Shown: in pieces, positions 16,672 to 22,865 of the stretch
How the letters are laid out: every line of letters begins with the position of its first letter
How positions within the stretch are numbered: the stretch's first letter is position 1
Origin: Saccharothrix coeruleofusca
GTDB lineage: Bacteria > Actinomycetota > Actinomycetes > Mycobacteriales > Pseudonocardiaceae
DNA: 37,527 nucleotides
Assembly: GCF_014648515.1 (NCBI RefSeq)
Contig: NZ_BMRG01000005.1
Coordinates: forward strand, 237,661-275,187
Direction of reading: 5' to 3'
The notes under the pieces: model-generated
Databases searched by the model: none
Seen by the model: only the letters and a program-made list of their open reading frames with translations
What the model was told of the DNA's origin: nothing
Made by a program: the position numbers and the translations under genes

Positions 16672-18474
16672 ATGAGCTTGCACGTCGCGGTCGACTTCGG
16701 CACGTCCAGCACCTGCGTCGCGATTTCGCTGCACGGGCGGGAGCCGCAGGTCGTCGTGGTGGACGGTCAGCCGATCATGCCCTCGGCGGTGTTCGCGGCG
16801 GCGGACGGGACGCTGTTCGTCGGGCAGGAGGCCGAGCGGCAGGCCGCGGTGGACCCGTCGCGGTACGAGCCGCACCCCAAGCGCCGGGTGGACGAGGGCG
16901 AGCTGCTGCTGGGCACCAGCGTGCTGCCGGTGCCGGACGTGGTGCGCGCGGTGCTCACCCGCGCGGTGGACGAGGCGCGCCGGGTGGCCGGTGGTGCGCG
17001 GGTCGACCTGCTGGTGCTGACCCACCCGGCGGACTGGGGCGCGCTGCGCACCCGCGTGCTGCTGCAGGCCGCGCAGGGGCTGGGGCGGGAGGTGCGGCTG
17101 CTGCCCGAGCCGGTGGCCGCGGCGGTGTTCCACTCGGCGACCCGCTCGCTGGCCGAGGGTGCCGCGCTGGCCGTGCTGGACCTGGGCGGCGGCACCGCGG
17201 ACGCCAGCGTGGTGGTGCGGCAGGGCGGGACGTTCCGGGTGCTGGCCACCAAGGGCGATCCGGGGTTCGGCGGGGCGGACATCGACCAGGCGCTGCTGGA
17301 GCACGTCGGCTCGCTGGTCTCCGGTGAGGACCCGGAGGCGTGGCGGCAGCTGGTGGAGGGGCGCGAGCTGGCCGACCGGCGCAAGCGCCGCGTGCTGCGG
17401 CAGGACGTGCGGGGCGCGAAGGAGACGCTGTCCCGGCACTCCTACACCGACGTGCCGATGCCGCCGCCGTTCCCCGACGCGCACGTGACCCGCACCGACC
17501 TGGAGCGGCTGGTCAGCGCCCCGCTGACGCGCGCGGCCGGGCTGGTGGCGGCCGCGGTGCGGGAGGCCGGGGTGGACCCGCGGGCGCTGGCCGGGGTGTT
17601 CCTGGTGGGCGGCACCAGCCGGGTGCCGCTGGTGGCGCGGCTGGTGCTCGAGCAGGTGGGGGTGCTGCCGACCAGCATCGACCAGCCGGAGACGGTGGTG
17701 GCCCGCGGCGCGCTGCGGGCGGTGGGCGGTGATCCGCTGCGCGCAGGCGCGCTGCCCGGCCAGGACGAGGTCACCCGCAAGATCGACGACCGGGACACCC
17801 GCAGGATCACCCGGCGGATGACGCCGCCCGCCCCGCTGCCGGGGCGTCCGCCGCCCACGTTCTTCCCACCGCCGCAGCAGCAGGCCGCCCCGCCGCCGCG
17901 CAAGCGGCGCACCGGTGTGGTGGTCGGCGTGGTCGTGCTGCTGCTGGCCGCCGTGGGCGGATCGGTGGCTTATGCGCTGATCAGGGGGGATGACCGGGAC
18001 GGCGGGCGAGCGACGTCGACGCGGACTTCGGCGGCGGTGCCGGGCCGGACGGTCGCGCAGTACGACTACAGCTTCACCGCGCCGGAGGACTGGGAGCAGA
18101 CGGGCAGCGACGCGCCGACGCGGAAGGTGCAGCTGCGGCCGAGCCCCGTCGATCCGGCGGGGGACGACCTCATCGTCGTGCAGGAGCAGAAGCTCGCCTA
18201 CGACGCCACCGAGGACCGGTCCCGCGCGGAGGCGGAGTTGCGCGCGCTCTACCAGAAGGGCGCGAACCTGTCCGATTTCGACACCTCGGTCGACTTCGCG
18301 GGCAAGAATGTCGTCCACTACCGCGAAGCGGTGAACTCGGCGACCGTCGACTGGTACGTGCTGTTCCAGGGGGACGTGCAGGTCAGCGTCGGCTGCCAGT
18401 ACACCGGGGCGGGCAGCGGGCGGGTCCGCCCGGCGTGCGACCAGGTGGTGCGCACGATGACCGTGAACAGCTGA
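16672..18474 (+). CDS. Hsp70-like ATPase fused through a TM helix to an Rv3446c-type T7SS-associated domain
   Basis: This 600-residue protein has three parts. Residues 1 to about 350 form an actin/Hsp70-fold ATPase with phosphate-1 DFGTSSTCVAI (about 7-17), phosphate-2 LDLGGGTADASVV (about 167-179) and adenosine motif VFLVGGTSRVP (about 310-320). A Pro-rich linker and one transmembrane helix (about 414-437) follow. The last part is an exported domain of about 140 residues (YDYSFTAPEDWEQTG to the end). No Hsp70 substrate-binding domain is present. The C-terminal part and the gene position match the type VII secretion-associated family typified by Rv3446c of the ESX-4 locus. The protein would sense or act in the cytosol and present its C-terminal domain outside. 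The ATG at 16672 was chosen over an out-of-frame ATG 7 bases earlier and follows GAGGGG. Hsp70-fold assignment is firm; the Rv3446c relation rests on C-terminal pattern and synteny. Confidence 0.82.
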   Translation: MSLHVAVDFGTSSTCVAISLHGREPQVVVVDGQPIMPSAVFAAADGTLFVGQEAERQAAVDPSRYEPHPKRRVDEGELLLGTSVLPVPDVVRAVLTRAVDEARRVAGGARVDLLVLTHPADWGALRTRVLLQAAQGLGREVRLLPEPVAAAVFHSATRSLAEGAALAVLDLGGGTADASVVVRQGGTFRVLATKGDPGFGGADIDQALLEHVGSLVSGEDPEAWRQLVEGRELADRRKRRVLRQDVRGAKETLSRHSYTDVPMPPPFPDAHVTRTDLERLVSAPLTRAAGLVAAAVREAGVDPRALAGVFLVGGTSRVPLVARLVLEQVGVLPTSIDQPETVVARGALRAVGGDPLRAGALPGQDEVTRKIDDRDTRRITRRMTPPAPLPGRPPPTFFPPPQQQAAPPPRKRRTGVVVGVVVLLLAAVGGSVAYALIRGDDRDGGRATSTRTSAAVPGRTVAQYDYSFTAPEDWEQTGSDAPTRKVQLRPSPVDPAGDDLIVVQEQKLAYDATEDRSRAEAELRALYQKGANLSDFDTSVDFAGKNVVHYREAVNSATVDWYVLFQGDVQVSVGCQYTGAGSGRVRPACDQVVRTMTVNS

Positions 18475-18488
18475 TTTCGGGGACGACG

Positions 18489-18905
18489 ATGACCGGCACG
18501 CAGGACGCCTTCGCCCGGTTCCGCGCCGATGTCGAGGCCGCCGTGACCAGGGGCCGTCGCGCCGCCGCCGAGGGCGGTGCGCGCGCCGCGGCCCTGCGCG
18601 GTGGCAACCGGGAGCTGGCCGAGCGCGCCAGGGGCGGGCGGGTGCCCGCGGAGCGGCACGCGGCCACCTCGGCGGACCTCCAGCGCGTCGCCGCCGGGTT
18701 CCGGGCCGCGCGGGGGCTGCCGGTGGAGCGGCTGCCCGCCGCCGAGGAACTGCTCGCGCCGCCCGCGGAATCGCAAGAGCAAACGCGCGCGAATGCAAAT
18801 CCGGTCGCGCCGCTCGGTTCTCGTCCACCGGCTGGCCCAAAGGGGCAACTACCCCTCAACAGCGACGATGACGAGGACTTTTCGCAAGCGCGAATCCTCT
18901 ACTGA
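18489..18905 (+). CDS. Small helical protein with acidic DDDEDF tail, T7SS-locus hypothetical
   Basis: This 138-residue protein of unknown function consists of a basic, Ala-rich helical half (about 1-75), a Pro/Gly-rich linker and an acidic C-terminus (SDDDEDFSQARILY). No signal peptide, membrane segment or known domain is visible. ATG 18489 is the best start: GGGGAC lies about 5 bases upstream, and it sits 14 bases after the Hsp70-like gene. The same tail motif, VDDDEDFGTQSWLT, ends another small protein in this window (25639-26043), which also lies next to WXG-type genes. The tail may be a recognition or targeting element, which is inference. Position immediately before the esx pair suggests a role as chaperone or co-substrate, but nothing proves it. 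Confidence 0.7.
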   Translation: MTGTQDAFARFRADVEAAVTRGRRAAAEGGARAAALRGGNRELAERARGGRVPAERHAATSADLQRVAAGFRAARGLPVERLPAAEELLAPPAESQEQTRANANPVAPLGSRPPAGPKGQLPLNSDDDEDFSQARILY

Positions 18906-18946
18906 GGTTCGCGGTCGCGGCGCGGGCATTTACTAGCGCAACTACT

Positions 18947-18962
18947 TCGCGGAAGTCCGCGA
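18947..18962. promoter_or_regulatory. 16-bp palindrome upstream of the esx pair, candidate operator
   Basis: TCGCGGA-AG-TCCGCGA is a perfect dyad with 7-bp arms, located 94 bases before the first esx start in the 151-base gap. It shares the TCGCG-N6-CGCGA outline with the palindrome at 6400-6415 upstream of eccC. A possible -10 (TACTAG, 18931-18936) lies just upstream. Operator function is inferred. Confidence 0.45.
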
Positions 18963-19056
18963 CAACGGGGGAACCGGTCTGGCAAGGTCTGCGTCGGAAG
19001 AGGCGTACGGACCCAGTACGGCACGCCTGATCTCTACGACCTAGGGGGTCGCACCC

Positions 19057-19374
19057 ATGGCTGGTTACGCAACCGGAACTCCGCAGCTGCAGCAGGCTGC
19101 GAAGGACATCACCAACACCAACGCCAACGTCCAGGGCATCCTGGGCCAGCTGCGGTCCACTGTGGACGGCCTGGCCGGCGTGTGGGTGGGCACCGCGGCC
19201 GACTCGTTCAACAAGCTGATCGAGCGCTTCAACGAGGACGCCCGCAAGCTGAACGAGGCGCTGCTGGCCATCGCGGGTCAGATGGACGAGACCGCCGTCA
19301 CCTACATCCAGCAGGAAGAGGAGCAGGCGCAGGAGATGTCGAAGATCGCCGGGCGTCTCGCGGGCGGCTTCTGA
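19057..19374 (+). CDS. WXG100 family T7SS substrate (EsxU-like)
   Basis: This 105-residue WXG100 protein is predicted to form a helical hairpin and to be exported as a dimer by the ESX channel. The turn motif is W-V-G (LAGVWVGTAADSF, about residue 43-45). The C-terminal secretion signal YxxxE appears as YIQQE (about 88-92). There is no Sec signal. The ATG start follows AGGGGG. Position immediately before a second WXG100 gene and rplM corresponds to esxU in the M. tuberculosis ESX-4 order, but sequence similarity to EsxU itself cannot be measured here, so no symbol is given. The partner is most likely the next gene product. Confidence 0.92.
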   Translation: MAGYATGTPQLQQAAKDITNTNANVQGILGQLRSTVDGLAGVWVGTAADSFNKLIERFNEDARKLNEALLAIAGQMDETAVTYIQQEEEQAQEMSKIAGRLAGGF

Positions 19375-19379
19375 TTCAC

Positions 19380-19396
19380 CGGGAATCCACTTCCCG
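19380..19396 (+). other. Small intercistronic hairpin between the two esx genes
   Basis: CGGGAA and TTCCCG form a 6-bp stem around a 5-base loop directly after the first esx stop, in an 84-base spacer that is poorer in GC than its surroundings. It might stabilise the upstream message or tune relative expression of the pair. This is a weak, short structure. Confidence 0.3.
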
Positions 19397-19458
19397 CATT
19401 TCTCCGCTCCACCTGCCAGTCCATTCCCGCTTTCTGACCAGACCTCCAAGGGGAGACC

Positions 19459-19746
19459 ATGAACGACCAGATCAAGGTTGACTTCGCGCAGCTGAGCGGC
19501 GCCGCGGGCGACATCTCCGGCCACGCCGCCAAGGTGCAGTCCGAGCTCGACGAGCTGAAGTCCCGCATCGCGCCCGTCGTGGCCCAGTGGGAAGGTGCCT
19601 CGTCCGGCAGCTACCAGGAGGCCCAGGCCAAGTGGGACACCTCCGCCGCCGACCTGCAGCAGGTGCTCGCCTCCATCGGCTCGGCCGTCGCCGCCGCCAC
19701 CGAGGCCTACCAGGCCGCGGAGCAGAAGAACACCAACCGCTGGTGA
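19459..19746 (+). CDS. WXG100 family T7SS substrate (EsxT-like)
   Basis: This 95-residue WXG100 protein has the hairpin turn W-E-G (VAQWEGASSGSYQEA, about residues 44-46) and the C-terminal secretion motif YQAAE (about 84-88). There is no signal peptide. The ATG is preceded by AAGGGGA at good spacing. With the upstream 105-residue protein it forms the expected heterodimer pair, one or both partners carrying YxxxE. It is followed by a strong hairpin and then rplM, the place held by esxT in mycobacterial ESX-4 loci. The WXG100 call is firm; the orthology call is by position. Confidence 0.93.
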   Translation: MNDQIKVDFAQLSGAAGDISGHAAKVQSELDELKSRIAPVVAQWEGASSGSYQEAQAKWDTSAADLQQVLASIGSAVAAATEAYQAAEQKNTNRW

Positions 19747-19767
19747 CCAGCGCTTCCGGGTGACCCT

Positions 19768-19804
19768 CGCGGGCCCCGCGACCTCCCCGGTCGCGGGGCC
19801 CGCG
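19768..19804 (+). terminator. Terminator after the esx pair
   Basis: A perfect 16-bp GC-only-but-one stem (CGCGGGCCCCGCGACC and complement) with a 5-base loop begins 21 bases after the second esx stop. There is no U-run. It should insulate the T7SS transcript from the ribosomal operon. Confidence 0.85.
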
Positions 19805-19820
19805 TACGTCCCACCACCGG

Positions 19821-19865
19821 TTGACGGGCCCCGTTTTGACCCGCTAGGCACCGACCCGGTATCTT
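19821..19865 (+). promoter_or_regulatory. Overlapping vegetative promoters for rplM-rpsI
   Basis: Two housekeeping-type promoters overlap. One is TTGACG (19821-19826), 18 bases, TAGGCA (19845-19850). The other is TTGACC (19836-19841), 18 bases, TATCTT (19860-19865), which matches TTGACN/TANNNT well. Both lie between the esx terminator and rplM and would give a leader of about 115-130 bases. Confidence 0.72.
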
Positions 19866-19926
19866 CCTACGTTGTTGTGCGGTACTCGGCATGCTCATGC
19901 GTGCCTAGTGTTCTGGTCTTCGCCCA

Positions 19927-19964
19927 CTGGGGTCCGGCCTGAGCAACCGCCGCAATGACCCCAG
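19927..19964 (+). promoter_or_regulatory. Leader hairpin upstream of rplM
   Basis: CTGGGGTC (19927-19934) and GACCCCAG (19957-19964) form a perfect 8-bp stem around 22 bases in the 5' leader of rplM. L13 operons in other bacteria use structured leaders for autogenous control. Whether this stem does so is unknown. Its end is 25 bases before the start codon. Confidence 0.4.
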
Positions 19965-19989
19965 ACGCAAGTGACGACGAGGTAGACCC

Positions 19990-20433
19990 GTGCGCACGTA
20001 CAGCCCGAAGCCCGGCGAGGTGACCCGCGCCTGGCACGTGATCGACGCCCAGGACGTGGTGCTCGGCCGGCTCGCCACCCAGGCCGCGACGCTGCTGCGC
20101 GGCAAGCACAAGCCGACTTACGCACCCCACGTGGACACCGGCGACTTCGTCGTGGTGATCAACGCGGACAAGGTGGCGCTGACCGGCAAGAAGCGCGACC
20201 AGGAGTTCGTCTACCGGCACTCCGGCTTCCCCGGCGGCCTGCGCCAGCAGTCCTTCGGCGACGTGCTGGACACCCGTGCGGACCGGCTGGTCGAGAAGGC
20301 GATCAAGGGCATGCTGCCCAAGAACCGCCTCGGCCGGGCCATGGCGGCCAAGCTCAAGGTCTACACCGGCCCGAACCACCCGCACGCGGCCCAGCAGCCG
20401 CAGCCGTTCGAGATCAAGAAGGTCGCGCAGTGA
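19990..20433 (+). CDS. rplM: 50S ribosomal protein L13
   Basis: L13 is an early-assembly protein of the large ribosomal subunit. The 147-residue sequence carries the expected N-terminus ([19 protein letters not shown]), the VLGRLAT segment and the conserved C-terminal [15 protein letters not shown]. Length is standard. The GTG start follows the AGGTAG region at 19980-19985. It overlaps rpsI by 4 bases, the usual rplM-rpsI operon, and stands directly after the T7SS esx genes as in mycobacteria. Confidence 0.99.
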   Translation: MRTYSPKPGEVTRAWHVIDAQDVVLGRLATQAATLLRGKHKPTYAPHVDTGDFVVVINADKVALTGKKRDQEFVYRHSGFPGGLRQQSFGDVLDTRADRLVEKAIKGMLPKNRLGRAMAAKLKVYTGPNHPHAAQQPQPFEIKKVAQ

Positions 20434-20993
20434 CCGAGCCGTACACCGAGGAAGACTCCGTGAGCACCCCTGAGGCCGTCGAGGCCGAGTTCGACGCCGT
20501 CGAGGCGGAGGCCACCGAGACCGACGTCGCCGACACCTTCGAGGGCGACGACGAGGCCGCGCAGGACGAGGCCGCGCCCGTCGTGCGGCACCAGCTGAAC
20601 GGCGCCCACCACCTGGCGCAGACCGTCGGCCGCCGCAAGGAGGCCATCGTCCGGGTGCGCCTGCTGCCCGGCACCGGCAAGTTCACCCTGAACGGGAAGT
20701 CGCTGGAGCAGTACTTCCCGAACAAGGTGCACCAGCAGCTCATCCGCGAGCCCCTGGTGACCACCGAGAAGCCCGAGACCTTCGACGTCGTGGCCAACCT
20801 GCGCGGCGGCGGCACCACCGGCCAGGCCGGTGCGCTGCGCCTGGCGATCGCCCGCGCGCTGGTGGCGGTCGACTCCGAGGACCGCCCGGTGCTGAAGAAG
20901 GCCGGCTTCCTCACCCGCGACCCCAGGGTCAAGGAGCGGAAGAAGTACGGTCTGAAGAAGGCCCGCAAGGCGCCTCAGTACAGCAAGCGCTGA
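20430..20993 (+). CDS. rpsI: 30S ribosomal protein S9
   Basis: S9 is a small-subunit protein whose C-terminal tail reaches the P-site tRNA. The 187-residue protein consists of a normal S9 domain (from about residue 60, [19 protein letters not shown]) ending in the basic [12 protein letters not shown] tail. It is preceded by an acidic N-terminal extension of about 55 residues typical of actinobacteria. The GTG start lies in the rplM stop (GTGA overlap). A long perfect hairpin follows. Confidence 0.99.
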   Translation: MTEPYTEEDSVSTPEAVEAEFDAVEAEATETDVADTFEGDDEAAQDEAAPVVRHQLNGAHHLAQTVGRRKEAIVRVRLLPGTGKFTLNGKSLEQYFPNKVHQQLIREPLVTTEKPETFDVVANLRGGGTTGQAGALRLAIARALVAVDSEDRPVLKKAGFLTRDPRVKERKKYGLKKARKAPQYSKR

Positions 20994-21020
20994 CCCTCAC
21001 CCGGTCCAGCGAGCAACACC

Positions 21021-21061
21021 CTGCGGGAGCAGCAGTTCAACGCGAACTGCTGCTCCCGCAG
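21021..21061 (+). terminator. Terminator after rpsI
   Basis: A perfect 18-bp stem (CTGCGGGAGCAGCAGTTC and complement) with a 5-base loop lies 28 bases after the rpsI stop and 48 bases before glmM. It is followed by TGCATTGTG with few U residues. It is a strong terminator or attenuator between ribosomal genes and glmM. Confidence 0.85.
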
Positions 21062-21108
21062 TGCATTGTGCGATCGATCACCCGGTTGACCACGGAGGCG
21101 CCCACATC

Positions 21109-22443
21109 ATGGCCCGGCTGTTCGGCACCGACGGCGTGCGCGGTCTCGCGAACGCCGACCTGACCCCGGAACTCGCCCTGTCGGTGGCCGCCTCGGCGGC
21201 GCGGGTGCTCGCCGAGCACGACCGCTCGCACCGCCCGGTCGCGGTGGTCGGCCGGGACCCGAGGGCCAGCGGCGAGATGCTGGAGGCCGCCGTGGTGGCC
21301 GGGTTGGCCTCGGCGGGCGCGGACGTGCTGCGCGTCGGCGTGCTGCCCACTCCCGCGGTGGCGCACCTGGTGGGCGCGCTGGGCGCGGACGTGGGCGTGA
21401 TGATCTCCGCCTCGCACAACCCGATGCCCGACAACGGCGTGAAGCTGTTCGCCGCGGGCGGGCACAAGCTGCCCGACGCGGTCGAGGACGAGATCGAGCA
21501 GAAGCTGGCCGCCCCCGCGCACCGCCCCACCGGCGCGGCGATCGGCCGCGTCCGCGACGTCGCGGACGCGGAGGCCCGCTACGTCGACCACCTGCTCAAG
21601 ATCACGCCGCACCGGCTGGACGGCATCAAGGTCGTGGTGGACTGCGCCAACGGCGCCGCCTCGGTGGCCGCGCCGGACGCCTACCGGCGCGCGGGCGCCG
21701 AGGTGGTCGAGCTGCACACCGCGCCGGACGGGCTCAACATCAACGACGGCTGCGGCTCGACCCACCTCGACCAGGTGCGCGCGGGCGTGCTGGCCCACGG
21801 CGCCGACCTGGGCATCGCGCACGACGGCGACGCGGACCGCTGCCTGGCGGTGGACGCTAGGGGCAACGACGTTGACGGCGACCAGATCATGGCGGTGCTG
21901 GCGCTGGCCATGAAGGAGTCCGGCGAGCTGGTCGAGGACACCCTGGTCGCCACCGTGATGAGCAACCTCGGCCTGCACCTGGCCATGCGCGAGGCGGGCA
22001 TCGCCCTGCGCACGACCGCGGTGGGTGACCGGTACGTGCTGGAGGAGCTGCGCGCGGGCGGGTACTCGCTGGGCGGCGAGCAGTCCGGGCACGTGGTGCT
22101 GCCCGCGCACGCCACCACCGGCGACGGCCTGCTGACCGCGCTGCGGCTGATGGCGCGGATGGCCGAGACCGGCCGGTCCCTGGCCGACCTGGCGGGCGTG
22201 ATGCGGCGGCTGCCGCAGGTGCTGGTCAACGTCACGGTCGCGGACAAGGCGGCGGTGGCGCGGGCCGAGGCGGTCAACGAGGCGGTCGCCGCGGTCAGCG
22301 CGGAGCTGGGCGACACCGGCCGGGTGCTGCTGCGCCCCTCCGGCACCGAGCAACTCGTGCGGGTGATGGTCGAGGCGTCGACCCACGAGCTGGCCGAGTC
22401 GGCCGCGCGTCGACTGGCGGGTGTGGTCTCCTCGGTGCGGTGA
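21109..22443 (+). CDS. glmM: Phosphoglucosamine mutase
   Basis: GlmM interconverts glucosamine-6-phosphate and glucosamine-1-phosphate, the second step toward UDP-GlcNAc for peptidoglycan. The 444-residue protein has the catalytic phosphoserine Ser102 in [12 protein letters not shown], the metal loop D239-GDADR, the sugar-binding GEQSGH motif and the phosphate-binding [14 protein letters not shown] near the C-terminus. The ATG at 21109 gives the family N-terminus [12 protein letters not shown] and has GGAGG 10 bases upstream. An upstream in-frame start at 21061 falls in the terminator and is rejected. It lies after rplM-rpsI, as in many actinobacteria, and its pathway partner glmS is 4.6 kb downstream. 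Confidence 0.98.
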   Translation: MARLFGTDGVRGLANADLTPELALSVAASAARVLAEHDRSHRPVAVVGRDPRASGEMLEAAVVAGLASAGADVLRVGVLPTPAVAHLVGALGADVGVMISASHNPMPDNGVKLFAAGGHKLPDAVEDEIEQKLAAPAHRPTGAAIGRVRDVADAEARYVDHLLKITPHRLDGIKVVVDCANGAASVAAPDAYRRAGAEVVELHTAPDGLNINDGCGSTHLDQVRAGVLAHGADLGIAHDGDADRCLAVDARGNDVDGDQIMAVLALAMKESGELVEDTLVATVMSNLGLHLAMREAGIALRTTAVGDRYVLEELRAGGYSLGGEQSGHVVLPAHATTGDGLLTALRLMARMAETGRSLADLAGVMRRLPQVLVNVTVADKAAVARAEAVNEAVAAVSAELGDTGRVLLRPSGTEQLVRVMVEASTHELAESAARRLAGVVSSVR

Positions 22444-22470
22444 TCCGGTGTTTGCTTAGGCACCGCGATC
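22442..22470 (+). terminator. Possible weak hairpin after glmM
   Basis: GATC-CGGTG and CACCG-C-GATC can pair with one bulge around a 10-base AT-richer loop, starting at the glmM stop. It is imperfect and lacks a U-run. It could partly terminate glmM transcription or simply be chance. The remaining 100 bases before the next gene show no clear promoter. Confidence 0.3.
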
Positions 22471-22571
22471 CGGCGTTCGGCCCACTCGCGGCTTCCGCAG
22501 CCGGCACCCTGTCCGGCGGAACCCAGGGGTGCCGCCGAGCGTCGGAACGGGGACCAGGGGAGGCGGAGGCG

Positions 22572-22865
22572 ATGGCAGGCTTCGGCGTAGGGCCGGGCGA
22601 GCTGCAGAACGTGGCCAAGCAGTACGAGGACCACAGCGCGGACATCACCGGGCTGAAGAGCACCGTGACCCCCGCGGTGGGCGCGGGCCAGGTCGGGCGC
22701 AAGTTCCGGGGCACCGAGACCAAGTACAAGGTCTACTTCGACCGCCTGCAGGCGAGCGTGGAGACCTTCGGCCGTGAGACCGGCAACGTGGCCCTGCGGC
22801 TCAACGACGTCGCCAAGTCGTACGAGAGCAACGAAGCCGCCACCGCCGACCAGTTCAAGGGGTGA
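22572..22865 (+). CDS. WXG100/EspC-like small protein lacking the tryptophan, putative T7SS substrate
   Basis: This 97-residue helical-hairpin-type protein resembles WXG100/EspC-like proteins in size and layout. The turn carries K-F-R-G (about residues 43-46) instead of W-x-G. A YxxxE motif (YESNE, about 84-88) sits near the C-terminus where the ESX secretion signal is expected. There is no signal peptide. The ATG at 22572 is chosen because GGGGAGG lies 8 bases upstream; the in-frame reading frame extending back to 22440 has no support. The following gene starts within its stop region, so the two are coupled, paralleling the EspC-like/WXG pair behind eccB. The family call is by pattern and context. 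Confidence 0.65.
   Translation: MAGFGVGPGELQNVAKQYEDHSADITGLKSTVTPAVGAGQVGRKFRGTETKYKVYFDRLQASVETFGRETGNVALRLNDVAKSYESNEAATADQFKG

Noticed and set aside
21061-21108. In-frame upstream start for glmM
   Set aside because: It lies on the right arm of the rpsI terminator; the family N-terminus [12 protein letters not shown] begins at 21109.
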